NCBI GenBank assembly: GCA_016716435.1
Contig: JADJWI010000003.1
Span: 1,054,001 to 1,118,000, forward strand
Length of the DNA: 64,000 bases
Direction: 5' to 3'
Source: Acidobacteriota bacterium
GTDB lineage: Bacteria; Acidobacteriota; Blastocatellia; Pyrinomonadales; Pyrinomonadaceae
A program made the translations under genes and the position numbers. Shown in pieces: positions 32,445-41,159 of the stretch (the stretch's first letter is position 1; each line of letters opens with the position of its first letter). Below the pieces are notes generated by a model. The model had not been told where the DNA came from and did no database searches. It worked only from the letters and a program-made list of their open reading frames with translations.

Positions 32445-33188
32445 TTATTCTGTGGTGCACGTAACACCCATTACAGATTCCGCGGCCTTCTTTATCGCGT
32501 CAAAGTTTTTCGGCTTTGGGTTATTCGACGGATTGTTCATTATCCCACCGTCTGCGTCGCGAAATCCCGCCTTTGTACCGCCTGCCGTATAGTCTACCCC
32601 GTCAGTTGTAAAATACTCTTCCGGGCAACCAAGCATGTGTCCGAATTCATGAGCGATATCGGTGGTATCGTCTACTCCCCAACCCGTCATGCTTGTCGTT
32701 CCGCCGATGCCGGCTCGACCACCTTCCGTCGCTGCCGGCTGGTTCGCGGTGATCGTATAGTGTTCGCCCGAATCGACCCACTTTATCTCTACCTTGACTG
32801 AGTAGCCGCCCGGGCAAGCCTCTTCGCACTTTGGATCGGGACACTTCATGGTCACCTTATTGTTCCACTTGCCTTCGATCGCCGACTTCCATGCGGATTT
32901 CTGTGCATCTGTTGCGGTACCGGAAACCTTAAGTTTCATGATCACCTTTATCTCACAAGGCGATCTCGTCACCTCCACCGTGAATTTCGAACGCCAACTA
33001 TAGGTGCCGTTCCAAGCCTGATATGGAGCCGGAGCGTTGCTAATAGTTTCAGAAACGCTATTGTTGATCTCCTTTGGCGGAAATACCTTCTTTTTGCACT
33101 CTTCGGGACATTCTTTTTTCGGTTGCGCTACTGGATCCGATGCCCCGGCGCCGGATGAGGGTGAGGAAGGTGCTTTTTTTGAACCCAT
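32445..33188 (-). CDS. Metzincin-like metallopeptidase, candidate T6SS effector
   Basis: The 247-residue product has an S/P/A-rich N-terminus and cysteine pairs C27/C31 (CPEEC) and C116/C121/C125. Its zinc-peptidase motif H180-E181-F-G-H184-M-L-G187-C-P-E190 fits HExxHxxGxxE. A Met-turn-like GGIMNNP follows at 214-220. His180, His184 and probably Glu190 would bind zinc, with Glu181 as the general base. Glu in the third position is unusual, since Asp or His is commoner. There is no signal peptide, so secretion would have to be by another route. It sits directly after the T6SS VgrG/DUF4123/PAAR module, its ATG abutting the stop of the preceding gene. Export by this T6SS is inference. Confidence 0.7.
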   Translation of the reverse strand: MGSKKAPSSPSSGAGASDPVAQPKKECPEECKKKVFPPKEINNSVSETISNAPAPYQAWNGTYSWRSKFTVEVTRSPCEIKVIMKLKVSGTATDAQKSAWKSAIEGKWNNKVTMKCPDPKCEEACPGGYSVKVEIKWVDSGEHYTITANQPAATEGGRAGIGGTTSMTGWGVDDTTDIAHEFGHMLGCPEEYFTTDGVDYTAGGTKAGFRDADGGIMNNPSNNPKPKNFDAIKKAAESVMGVTCTTE

Positions 33189-33959
33189 CTATTTCGCCTC
33201 CTTTGCTTTTTTCAGAACGGCATCGAACCAGATACGGACGCGTTTCTCGAGTTTCTCTGCGGTCTTGTCCGGAGTTTCACCAGTATCTTCCTTGAGCGAG
33301 TTAGAGACCCAAGGATGAAATGGGTCGAGATCAAATTTGTGTCCAAGAGCAAACATCATCATCGTCATCAGGGCCATCGACCGCGGGGCCTTAAAGCCAT
33401 ACCTTTCGTCGCCGCGGGAAATCGCGAAGTCAACGAGAGACCTTAAACCCTCAGCACCGACGAGGTCGTATTTCATCGGGTGGATCTCCTTAAAGAGTGT
33501 GAGCATATCGGTGCGGAAGTTCTCGCGTTTGAACTCGATGCCTTCCTTTACCTTGCCAAGCGTCTTTTCAAGGGCCTCATTGCTGTGGGCACTTTCCGGG
33601 CCGAAGACGACAGCAAAGACCTCGGTCGCCTTGTTGTGGAGAGCTTCGGAGAGTTCCATCTGCGTCATGCCTTCGGGATTGGCAAGGATCTGGGCCGCCC
33701 AAGGGTATTGCGGATCAGTATCGAAACCCGAACCAAAGGCGATCATCAGATCGACGTAGAACCTGACCGGCCCACGCTTGTCGAACCCGTGCGTCTCGGC
33801 GGCCTTGATCCCTTGCCGAACGGCCGCTTCGAGCTGTTCATCGGACAAAGCCTCGAGCAGATCGGGAGCATACTCGCGGCAGTGCTCGCAGAGCTCGGCG
33901 ACGAAGGCATCGACTGAGGCCGACTCAAGAATTTTGATCTGTGCGTCACGTATGATCAT
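33189..33959 (-). CDS. T6SS-associated protein with two copies of a small helical domain
   Basis: The 256-residue product resembles the short helical proteins commonly found beside PAAR/VgrG genes. That pattern is IRDAQ..., then GI..A...GF....V..YVDLM..FG..FDTDP.YPWA..IL. Here it appears twice: at about residues 1-97 (RFYVDLMIAFGSGFDTDPQYPWAA), and degenerately at about 140-225 (MALMTMMMFALGHKFDLDPFHPWVS). The duplicated form suggests a pseudo-dimer adaptor. The role is unknown; position suggests loading of the downstream metallopeptidase or PAAR. There is no signal peptide. Confidence 0.7.
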   Translation of the reverse strand: MIIRDAQIKILESASVDAFVAELCEHCREYAPDLLEALSDEQLEAAVRQGIKAAETHGFDKRGPVRFYVDLMIAFGSGFDTDPQYPWAAQILANPEGMTQMELSEALHNKATEVFAVVFGPESAHSNEALEKTLGKVKEGIEFKRENFRTDMLTLFKEIHPMKYDLVGAEGLRSLVDFAISRGDERYGFKAPRSMALMTMMMFALGHKFDLDPFHPWVSNSLKEDTGETPDKTAEKLEKRVRIWFDAVLKKAKEAK

Positions 33960-33995
33960 CGTAGATCTGAAAACTAAATTTGAAAGATTAATGTC

Positions 33996-34496
33996 CTAAC
34001 CGCCAATGATAACAGTCATTTCTCCCTTCGCGATGGTGTTTGGCGGGCCGATCGGTTCAAGGATCGTATCGCCCAATCGACATGCAGGAAGATTGTTTAT
34101 CATTACCGTCGCGGAGCCCGTTATCACTACGCCAGGGCCGTGCGGTGGAACCGGAAAAGGTGTCGTACAAGCATGAATGTCGGCCCCGCCCGAGGCCGCT
34201 GCTATCGTGCTGGCCATTGAGGCGGCCGCCGTGGATTTTGCCAGCTCTTCCGCGGTCTTTGCCGCCGGTGCGCCCGGTGTTCCTGCGGCCGCGACCGTTG
34301 CAGCCATAGCGGTCTGAATAGCCGTATCGGCTACGGTCTTGGCTGCCTGGACCGCGGCGACCGCTGCCAGGGGCATTCCCCGCCAAGCCGGAAGAAAGCC
34401 GATCAAGACGTTCATACTACCCGGGCCGGGAGTGAGTATCGGCGGCAATGGGTGTACGACGTTGTCTGTTATTCTTGCTGCTGGTCCTGTCGGCAT
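33996..34496 (-). CDS. PAAR spike-tip protein with an inserted Ala-rich helix
   Basis: The 166-residue product has a PAAR signature (MPTGPAARITDNV..., then VLIGFLPAWRG, ..GVVITGSATVMINNLPACRLGDT.., ..IAKGEMTVIIGG). The repeat is split at about residues 41-104 by an alanine-rich helical insert (VAAVQAAKTVADTAIQTAMA...). PAAR proteins cap VgrG, sharpen the spike and may carry cargo. The helices could be a membrane-interacting or effector-binding segment. It overlaps no neighbour; 6 bp separate it from the DUF4123 gene, so it is co-transcribed. Confidence 0.85.
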   Translation of the reverse strand: MPTGPAARITDNVVHPLPPILTPGPGSMNVLIGFLPAWRGMPLAAVAAVQAAKTVADTAIQTAMAATVAAAGTPGAPAAKTAEELAKSTAAASMASTIAAASGGADIHACTTPFPVPPHGPGVVITGSATVMINNLPACRLGDTILEPIGPPNTIAKGEMTVIIGG

Positions 34497-34502
34497 ATTA
34501 CC

Positions 34503-35018
34503 TCACTGATCGAATTCAACTGTTTCAAGCACTCCCTCTTTTATGCGAAAGCGGAGCATTTTACCTGCGCTCGCATCCTCGGAAAAAAAGGTGTCAACGC
34601 TTCCAAAGAACGCCTCCATTTCCTCCGGGGTGCAGGTCGGCAAAAAGCGGTTCAAAACCCGCGGATCGTAGAACCGGAAGATCATCGGGTCGCCCGCTTC
34701 GTTCATAACGGTCAAAAGCTTCCGGAACTGGAAACGCATTTCCTTCAATGAACGGCGACTCTGGGCGAAGATGCCCCAGTGTTTACCAAAGCACTCCGCC
34801 AAGACCCAGTCGACGAAAGGAGTTCCCGGCACAAGCCCTACGACATACGGAGCGACCTCCTGCATATCGGGCTCTAGCTCGCCGCGGAAAAGACAATGGT
34901 GCGGCGGCCGCATCTCGTAGAACTTATCGCGAAGTCCGGGAATCGAGGCCCCATCGAGCACCGCGAAGACAAGGGCCCTTTCGCTAAAGAGCAATTTTTC
35001 GAGCTGTTCCTTCTTCAT
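34503..35018 (-). CDS. DUF4123 VgrG/effector adaptor chaperone
   Basis: The 171-residue product matches DUF4123: N-terminal domain with 'ERALVFAVLDGA', then PYVVGLVPGTPFVDWVL, and the typical FRFYDPRVLNRFLPTCTPEE signature near residues 115-134, ending in a helical region. Members (Tap/TEC) load specific effectors or PAAR onto VgrG. It lies 30 bp after vgrG and 6 bp before the PAAR gene, and thus links VgrG to the PAAR/metallopeptidase cargo. GGGAGA precedes its ATG. Confidence 0.9.
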   Translation of the reverse strand: MKKEQLEKLLFSERALVFAVLDGASIPGLRDKFYEMRPPHHCLFRGELEPDMQEVAPYVVGLVPGTPFVDWVLAECFGKHWGIFAQSRRSLKEMRFQFRKLLTVMNEAGDPMIFRFYDPRVLNRFLPTCTPEEMEAFFGSVDTFFSEDASAGKMLRFRIKEGVLETVEFDQ

Positions 35019-35048
35019 TCTCCCTTATCGGTACCGATCAAAAAACAC

Positions 35049-37199
35049 TTAGGCATTGGACTGTGCACAAATAGCGCAAAATGGGGTTCCGTCCTCGGCC
35101 GCTCGCTGGAGCGAGATCGCCAGCGGGCTGAAGCTCTTAACCGGCTCTGGAGGTGCGGGTTTCGGACTTGGCGTTCGTGCCCCGGGGTCGGCCTGGTCGG
35201 CTTCCTTCGGATCCTTCGGCGCTTCGGGGCTGCATCCGGCTCCGGAGCCGGCAGCACCGCCGCTATTGAGCATCACCATTGTTCCGGAGATATAGACACC
35301 GCTCGAATTGATGTTGATGAAATTGCCGCCGACCTTCAGCGTAAGGCTCACACCTGCCTCGATAACGGCAGTCGTTCCGGCCTTGATATGTACGGCGGAT
35401 CCGCCCTCAATGGCGACGTTGCTGGCTGCTTTCATGTGTATGTCAGAACCAGCATTAACGGAGAGCGTATCGCCGATCTTTTGGTTGACGTTGCCGCCGA
35501 CGGTCAAATGGACGTCCTTATCGACCTTTTCGAGCTGATCATTCTTGACCATCAGGTGCCGGTCGTTGCCGATGTACTCCATGCAGTCGTTCTTAACCCG
35601 AATATCCTGGTTCTTTTCTGCGTGGATGAAGATCTGTTCGCTGCCTTTCTTATCTTCGAAACGGAGTTCATTGAACCCGCCGCCGCCTTCCGACGAATCG
35701 GTCTTTATCGTCGATTTGGTCCTTTCGTCGGGCAAGGTGTACGGCGGCATCGTCTCCGGGTTGTAAACGCATCCGGTGATGATCGGCTGGTCAAGGTCGC
35801 CCTCGATGAAATGAACCACGACCTCCATCCCGACGCGCGGAATGAACACCATACCCCATTTGTTGCCTGCCCAGCCTTGAGCGACGCGGACCCAGCATGA
35901 GCTGCTTGCGTCGCTTTTTCCGAAGCGGTCCCAGTGGAACTGGACCTTAACGCGGCCGTATTTATCGGTGTGGATCTCGCCCGGCCCGACGACATAAGCC
36001 GTCTGCGAGCCATAGACCCTCGGTTTCGGGGTGACCGGAAGCGGACGGAAAGGCGGTTTCCCGGCGCCGTGGGCGATCGCTTTAAAGGTGTTCTGATAGG
36101 CCTCTGCCGGGCTTTCGTCCGAAACATAAGACGGGGCCTGGATGATCGTGTGTCTCGCCTCGGTGATCACGTAGACCCCGTTGGTGTTCGAATCAGGATG
36201 ATCCTTGAGCGTGAAGCGATGCCCCGGCGTCAGTGAAGGGCAGTCGCTGCTTCCGACAATCGTGGCATAACCTGCGTCAATGGCATCGCTTAGATTTGAG
36301 GCGTGCTTCTGATTATCACTAAAGATCTTTTGAAGATCGTTTGCCTGCTCGCCGCCGCTCTTATCAATGCCATCGTATTTTTTCGCGTAACCGCCGGGAT
36401 GTTCATAGACCTCAAGCTGGTTGTTTCCCCCGACGCTGAAACGCGAGGGTTTGGTCACTTCGAGGTTCTTTCTCGGCAGTTGGAAGTTGTGGTCCCAGAG
36501 CGAGACCTTTCCCGGTATCAAACGGTAATCCGTATGCAGGCTGAAGATCGACGAGATCAGTTCTTCCTCGCTTCCGACCTTAAGAGCATAGGGGATCGTG
36601 CTTTTTCCGGGGCACTCTTTGTTCGACTGCGGAGTATCGGCGATCACGATCTTGTGTTCGTTCTGCGAATGCTCGAAGAAATAGAAGATGCCTTCTTCCT
36701 CCATCAAACGCGAGGCAAAGTCCCAATCGGTCTCCTGATACTGAACGCAGTAGTTGCGTTTTTCGTAGGTGCCCTGAAGTTCGAACGAGCTCGTGAATCC
36801 CTTGAGGATCTCCTTGAGGATATCAGGAACGCTCTTCTGCTGATATATCTTCGTCTGTTGTCGCTGGGTAAGCATCCAGACCTGCGGCACGACGACGGCC
36901 TTGTAGAACGTGAATCGTAAATGGCGAACGCCCTGTTGAAAGTACTTGACGATGCCGTGGAAAAAGCGCTCCACACCGTCAGACTGCATTACGGAGATCG
37001 CGACCGGCTTTCCGAGAATATCTGCCGGCGGAACTGTCGTCGGTTTATAGTCCATCTCTTCTTCGGCATGGACCAGGTCGAGCTCTATAGAATAGAGCTT
37101 TGACATCTCTTCGGAGACGCTCATTGCTTCTACGAGGATCATATCCTCGCCGAGCGGGGTCGCTATTTTGATCAGCCTGCTGTCTTGTTTCGTTCCCAT
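35049..37199 (-). CDS. vgrG: T6SS spike protein VgrG
   Basis: The 716-residue product has the VgrG fold: an N-terminal gp27-like region (LIKIATPLGEDMILVEAMSVSEEMSKLYSIELDLV) and a middle gp5-like OB domain (AYVVGPGEIHTDKYGRVKVQFHWDR). A C-terminal beta-helix needle follows (about residues 555-650, repeating V/I-x-G-x-x-x-x-I). A 60-residue Pro-rich tail comes last (PEAPKDPKEADQ.., FSPLAISLQRAAEDGTPFCAIC). The tail resembles the A-A-x-x-G-x-PFC-x-x-C ends seen in other spike proteins and may dock cargo. I start at the ATG at 37199 with AAGGAAAAG before it; a TTG at 37211 is less likely. Confidence 0.95.
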   Translation of the reverse strand: MGTKQDSRLIKIATPLGEDMILVEAMSVSEEMSKLYSIELDLVHAEEEMDYKPTTVPPADILGKPVAISVMQSDGVERFFHGIVKYFQQGVRHLRFTFYKAVVVPQVWMLTQRQQTKIYQQKSVPDILKEILKGFTSSFELQGTYEKRNYCVQYQETDWDFASRLMEEEGIFYFFEHSQNEHKIVIADTPQSNKECPGKSTIPYALKVGSEEELISSIFSLHTDYRLIPGKVSLWDHNFQLPRKNLEVTKPSRFSVGGNNQLEVYEHPGGYAKKYDGIDKSGGEQANDLQKIFSDNQKHASNLSDAIDAGYATIVGSSDCPSLTPGHRFTLKDHPDSNTNGVYVITEARHTIIQAPSYVSDESPAEAYQNTFKAIAHGAGKPPFRPLPVTPKPRVYGSQTAYVVGPGEIHTDKYGRVKVQFHWDRFGKSDASSSCWVRVAQGWAGNKWGMVFIPRVGMEVVVHFIEGDLDQPIITGCVYNPETMPPYTLPDERTKSTIKTDSSEGGGGFNELRFEDKKGSEQIFIHAEKNQDIRVKNDCMEYIGNDRHLMVKNDQLEKVDKDVHLTVGGNVNQKIGDTLSVNAGSDIHMKAASNVAIEGGSAVHIKAGTTAVIEAGVSLTLKVGGNFININSSGVYISGTMVMLNSGGAAGSGAGCSPEAPKDPKEADQADPGARTPSPKPAPPEPVKSFSPLAISLQRAAEDGTPFCAICAQSNA

Positions 37200-37274
37200 C
37201 TTTTCCTTCAAACCTTCCGGCCGCTAACTGGATGCCGGGAGGAGCAAACCTCCCGGCGACCCGGTTCTTGCGGC

Positions 37275-40061
37275 CTACGTTATCTGATAGGCAAAGTTTC
37301 CATCATCACCCACGCCGACGTGAACCTTCTTTATGGATTCACCCGCCGCCATACGCGAAAGGACCTCGCCGCTCATGTCCGGAAGCATCGTCCCCGTCAG
37401 GATGTTATAAACATTCCGAGCACCGCTATCAACATCGGTACACCGAGATGCTACCGTTTCTATGACGGAATCGTCGTAGGAAAATTGCGCACCGTGGTTG
37501 TCCGCTATCCGGTCGCGGATCTTGCCGAGCTGGAGCTTGATGATCAGACGCAGGATATCATCGGAGATCGGATAGAAGGGAACCGTGACCATACGGCCGA
37601 GCAGAGCGGGCTTGAACGCCTTGTTGAGCTCGGGCTTGACGGCCTCGATGATTCCTTCGGGAAGCGGCTTCGTGTCCGGATCGGCACAAAGCTTCATGAT
37701 CGTGTCCGTACCGACGTTGGACGTCAGGATGATGACGCAGTTCTTGAAGTCGATCTCCCGGCCTTCGCCATCTTCGAGAACGCCCTTATCGAACACCTGG
37801 AAGAAGAGCTCCATCACGTCGGGGTGGGCCTTTTCGACCTCATCTAAAAGGACGACCGAGTACGGCTTTCTTCTCACAGCTTCGGTCAACACGCCGCCTT
37901 CGCCGTAACCAACGTAGCCGGGAGGCGAGCCCTTGAGGCTTGAGACCGTGTGAGCTTCCTGATACTCGCTCATATTTATCGAGATCAAGTTCCGCTCGCC
38001 GCCGTAGAGAGCTTCGGCAAGTGCCAGAGCGGTTTCCGTTTTACCGACGCCCGAGGTACCGACGAGCATGAAGACGCCGATCGGACGCTTCGGATCGGTG
38101 AGTCCGGCCCGCGATGTGCGAATGCGTTGGGCAATGGCTTCAAGGGCGTGATCCTGTCCGAGAACACGTTCCCTGAGCGTTTCGTGCAGATTGAGGACGG
38201 CATTGATCTCGTCGGCGACCATTTTGCCTATCGGGATGCCGGTCCAGCCGGAGATGATCTCGGCGATCGCCTGTCCGTTCACGACCGGCTGGATGAGCGG
38301 GTTCTCGCCTTGGAGAGCTTTTAGCTCGTCGGTGAGCTTTTTAAGTTCCGCTTTCGCTGTCTCTAGATCGGCAGGAGTTGCTGCTTCGGGTGCGGTTGCT
38401 GCGGCGGTTCCCGAGTCGTCGCCTGCGGGCGTTCCGTCAGCTTCGGCGGTCGCGGCCGCGGCCATCGCTTCGCCTCCGCCGTTGGTGTTTGTTGCCGCGA
38501 TCGCATCAGAAAGCTTGCCATCGAGCCGCGACATTTCGAGCTTGGTGCGGATCTTCTTGATCTGGTCAACGAGAACCTTTTCCTTCTCGAACTGCTCATT
38601 GAAGACCGCAAGTTCTTCTTCGACCTTCGCCCGTTCTGCTATCAGCTTTTCCAGGCGTTCGTCGTGGTCCGTTCCTGTCACCTGTTCGCGTTCGAGCGAT
38701 TCGATCTCAGAATCGAGGAACTGGATGCGGCGCTTTGCGTCATCGATCGGAGCCGGGATCGACCCCTGGCCGATGGCAACCTTGGCACACGCGGTGTCGA
38801 GAACCGACACGGATTTGTCGGGAAGCTGTCGGCCCGTTATGTAGCGGTGCGAGAGCTTGACGCATTCGACGATCGCTTCATCAAGGATGCGGACGTTATG
38901 GTGCGATTCCATTTTGTCAGCGATGCCGCGCATCATCGCGATGGCCTTGATCTCATCGGGCTCATCAACCTTGACGACCTGGAAGCGGCGGGCGAGTGCC
39001 GCGTCTTTCTCAAAATACTTCTTATATTCAGCCCAGGTCGTCGCCGCGATCGTGCGAAGTTCGCCGCGGGCAAGTGCCGGTTTGAGCAGATTCGCAGCGT
39101 CGTTCTGCCCAGCGGCTCCGCCGGCACCGATCATGGTGTGGGCTTCGTCGATGAACATAATTATGGGCTGCGGCGAGGCCTTTACCTCGTCGATGACCGA
39201 CTTCAGACGATTTTCAAACTCACCTTTGACCCCCGCACCGGCCTGGAGAAGCCCGAGATCGAGTGTCCGAACCGCCACATTCTTGAGCGGGTCCGGAACG
39301 TCGCCCTCGACGATGCGAAGCGCGAAGCCTTCGACAACGGCTGTCTTGCCGACGCCAGCTTCACCGGTCAGGATCGGGTTGTTCTGCCGCCGGCGGGTGA
39401 GGATATCGATGATCTGCCGGATCTCAAAATCACGCCCGAGCACTGGGTCGATCTTTCCGGAGCGAGCTTTTGCCGTCAGGTCCTCGGTGTATTGATCGAG
39501 TGCTTTTGTTTTGCCGGGAATGCCGGAGGCGACGGCATTGCCGCCGGAAACGCCCGGAGCCTCGCCGAGAGCAACGGCATCACGAGCCTCGGCCGATTCG
39601 GCTGTGATATCGGCAAAGCCGGACGAAAATGCCTCGAGCGAAATGTGGTCAAACTCCTTAGAGATATCGCGGGCGATGCGCGCCGTGCGGTCATTCGTGA
39701 GCAGAGCCAGCAGGAGATGGCCCGAACGGACGCGTGCCGCTCCATGATCGACCGAAGCAAGAAGCCAGGCGTCCTGGATCCACTCCGGGATGCGGTCACT
39801 TAACCCCGGCGTTCGCGAGTTGCCTGACTTGAACCGGTCGAGAGCGGCGTTCACATCCTTCGACAGCCGATCGATGTTTATCTCAAAATGCGAGCAGATG
39901 CGGTGGATGTCGGTATTGTCCTGTTCGAGGAGCTTGACGAGCATATGCTCGATCTCAACGTCGTAATTGGTCCGCGAAAGGCAGAGGCCCGCGGCACCCT
40001 CGAGCGCGTTGCGGGAGACGTCATTAAGCCTTCCGACCAGTGATTTCAAATTTACGTTCAT
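37275..40061 (-). CDS. clpV: T6SS AAA+ disassembly ATPase ClpV
   Basis: The 928-residue product is a two-ring AAA+ ATPase: N-domain, first Walker A GEAGVGKT with FIDEAHTMIGAGG, a middle domain, and a second Walker A GTSGVGKTETALALAE with VVLLDEVEKAHPDVM. The middle domain carries an unusual alanine/glycine-rich low-complexity insert (TNTNGGGEAMAAAATAEADG... EAATPADLET) of about 55 residues. ClpV takes apart the contracted TssBC sheath for recycling. It lies between tssG and vgrG in the usual order. Confidence 0.96.
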   Translation of the reverse strand: MNVNLKSLVGRLNDVSRNALEGAAGLCLSRTNYDVEIEHMLVKLLEQDNTDIHRICSHFEINIDRLSKDVNAALDRFKSGNSRTPGLSDRIPEWIQDAWLLASVDHGAARVRSGHLLLALLTNDRTARIARDISKEFDHISLEAFSSGFADITAESAEARDAVALGEAPGVSGGNAVASGIPGKTKALDQYTEDLTAKARSGKIDPVLGRDFEIRQIIDILTRRRQNNPILTGEAGVGKTAVVEGFALRIVEGDVPDPLKNVAVRTLDLGLLQAGAGVKGEFENRLKSVIDEVKASPQPIIMFIDEAHTMIGAGGAAGQNDAANLLKPALARGELRTIAATTWAEYKKYFEKDAALARRFQVVKVDEPDEIKAIAMMRGIADKMESHHNVRILDEAIVECVKLSHRYITGRQLPDKSVSVLDTACAKVAIGQGSIPAPIDDAKRRIQFLDSEIESLEREQVTGTDHDERLEKLIAERAKVEEELAVFNEQFEKEKVLVDQIKKIRTKLEMSRLDGKLSDAIAATNTNGGGEAMAAAATAEADGTPAGDDSGTAAATAPEAATPADLETAKAELKKLTDELKALQGENPLIQPVVNGQAIAEIISGWTGIPIGKMVADEINAVLNLHETLRERVLGQDHALEAIAQRIRTSRAGLTDPKRPIGVFMLVGTSGVGKTETALALAEALYGGERNLISINMSEYQEAHTVSSLKGSPPGYVGYGEGGVLTEAVRRKPYSVVLLDEVEKAHPDVMELFFQVFDKGVLEDGEGREIDFKNCVIILTSNVGTDTIMKLCADPDTKPLPEGIIEAVKPELNKAFKPALLGRMVTVPFYPISDDILRLIIKLQLGKIRDRIADNHGAQFSYDDSVIETVASRCTDVDSGARNVYNILTGTMLPDMSGEVLSRMAAGESIKKVHVGVGDDGNFAYQIT

Positions 40062-40098
40062 AGGGGTTTCTCCTGCTTCGTTTTCTCACAAAAATGCA

Positions 40099-41124
40099 CT
40101 AAAAAGTTTCTGCGTCCTGGTCCATCGCCAGAACGACCTGGCCGTCATCCTCGGTGAACGGCACTGATTTGAGCCACGTTGTCCAGCCGAGCATCGGCCG
40201 CCGGACGGCACGTGTCGTTAACACAAGTCCCGGCACTTGCTTCGCCTCAAGGACCAACTGCACGTCAAAGTCCGTTTCAAGCCCGGCCAGGAATCGAATG
40301 ATCGACCGCAGCGGCGTATTGCCCGAGCCATTCGGAAGCATCGCCCGAAACTGATCGAACTTCATCGGCCCGAGAGCTACTCGGAATTTGGATTGCTGGT
40401 CCCAGACGCGGTCACCGATCAAAGCCGAACGGCCGAGCACGCTATTGCGTTGGCCGAGGAACGTTATATCTCGGGCGGTCAGGGAAAGCCATTGCCCGAA
40501 GAACTGCGTAAGCTTTGCCGCAACGCCAAAGTAATCGCCGAGAATATTTTCAAGCGCCGAAGCCGAATGCGGCTTCTGCGAAACAAGGCCAACATAGGGC
40601 AGCAGAGCTTCATCTTCGAACCCCATCCGGCCGCGGAGCCCGGCAGTTCCGAGTCCGGCAAAGTCGTAAAGATACGACGTAAATTCATCGTTCCCGCGTT
40701 CATAGGCGATAGGGAAGCGATACTTTGCCCAAGCCCTGTAAAAGAGCGACGCCGAGCGGTGCGTAAAGATATCAAGGAACGACCACATCGCCGTATCACG
40801 CTGGCGAATGCGGTCCATTACCTGCTCGGTATAATGCACGGGCAAGGTGCCGGAGGGGCCGATCATGCCCATGAAGTTGATCAGCATCTCGAGCCGGCGT
40901 TCGCCGGTCGCCTCGTCCTCGACCTCGCGGATCTCCTGGATCTCGCTTGGCGGAAAATCGAGCGACGGCCGCGTTCGAATGCGAACGGGTTCTTCCTTTG
41001 GCAGAGCCTTACCGCCGACCGGTTTCTTATCGACGGCCATGCGCTCAAGAAGGCGGACCGCCTGAAAGAAATCAAAGCGATACGGTTCGTCAAAGAGTTG
41101 TTCTCTTACGCTCTTGCCTGACAC
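40099..41124 (-). CDS. tssG: T6SS baseplate protein TssG
   Basis: The 341-residue product fits TssG: YRFDFFQAVRLLERM near residues 15-30, 'DFPPSEIQEI', 'INFMGMIGPSGTLPVHYTE' and the later 'LGRSALIGDRVWDQQSKFRVALGPM'. TssG forms part of the baseplate wedge with TssE, TssF and TssK. It lies 37 bp from clpV and 35 bp from tssF on the same strand, in the usual gene order. Confidence 0.95.
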   Translation of the reverse strand: MSGKSVREQLFDEPYRFDFFQAVRLLERMAVDKKPVGGKALPKEEPVRIRTRPSLDFPPSEIQEIREVEDEATGERRLEMLINFMGMIGPSGTLPVHYTEQVMDRIRQRDTAMWSFLDIFTHRSASLFYRAWAKYRFPIAYERGNDEFTSYLYDFAGLGTAGLRGRMGFEDEALLPYVGLVSQKPHSASALENILGDYFGVAAKLTQFFGQWLSLTARDITFLGQRNSVLGRSALIGDRVWDQQSKFRVALGPMKFDQFRAMLPNGSGNTPLRSIIRFLAGLETDFDVQLVLEAKQVPGLVLTTRAVRRPMLGWTTWLKSVPFTEDDGQVVLAMDQDAETF

Positions 41125-41159
41125 AAAAAATGTTTAGCCCGTCCGACGCTGGCGCTAAC

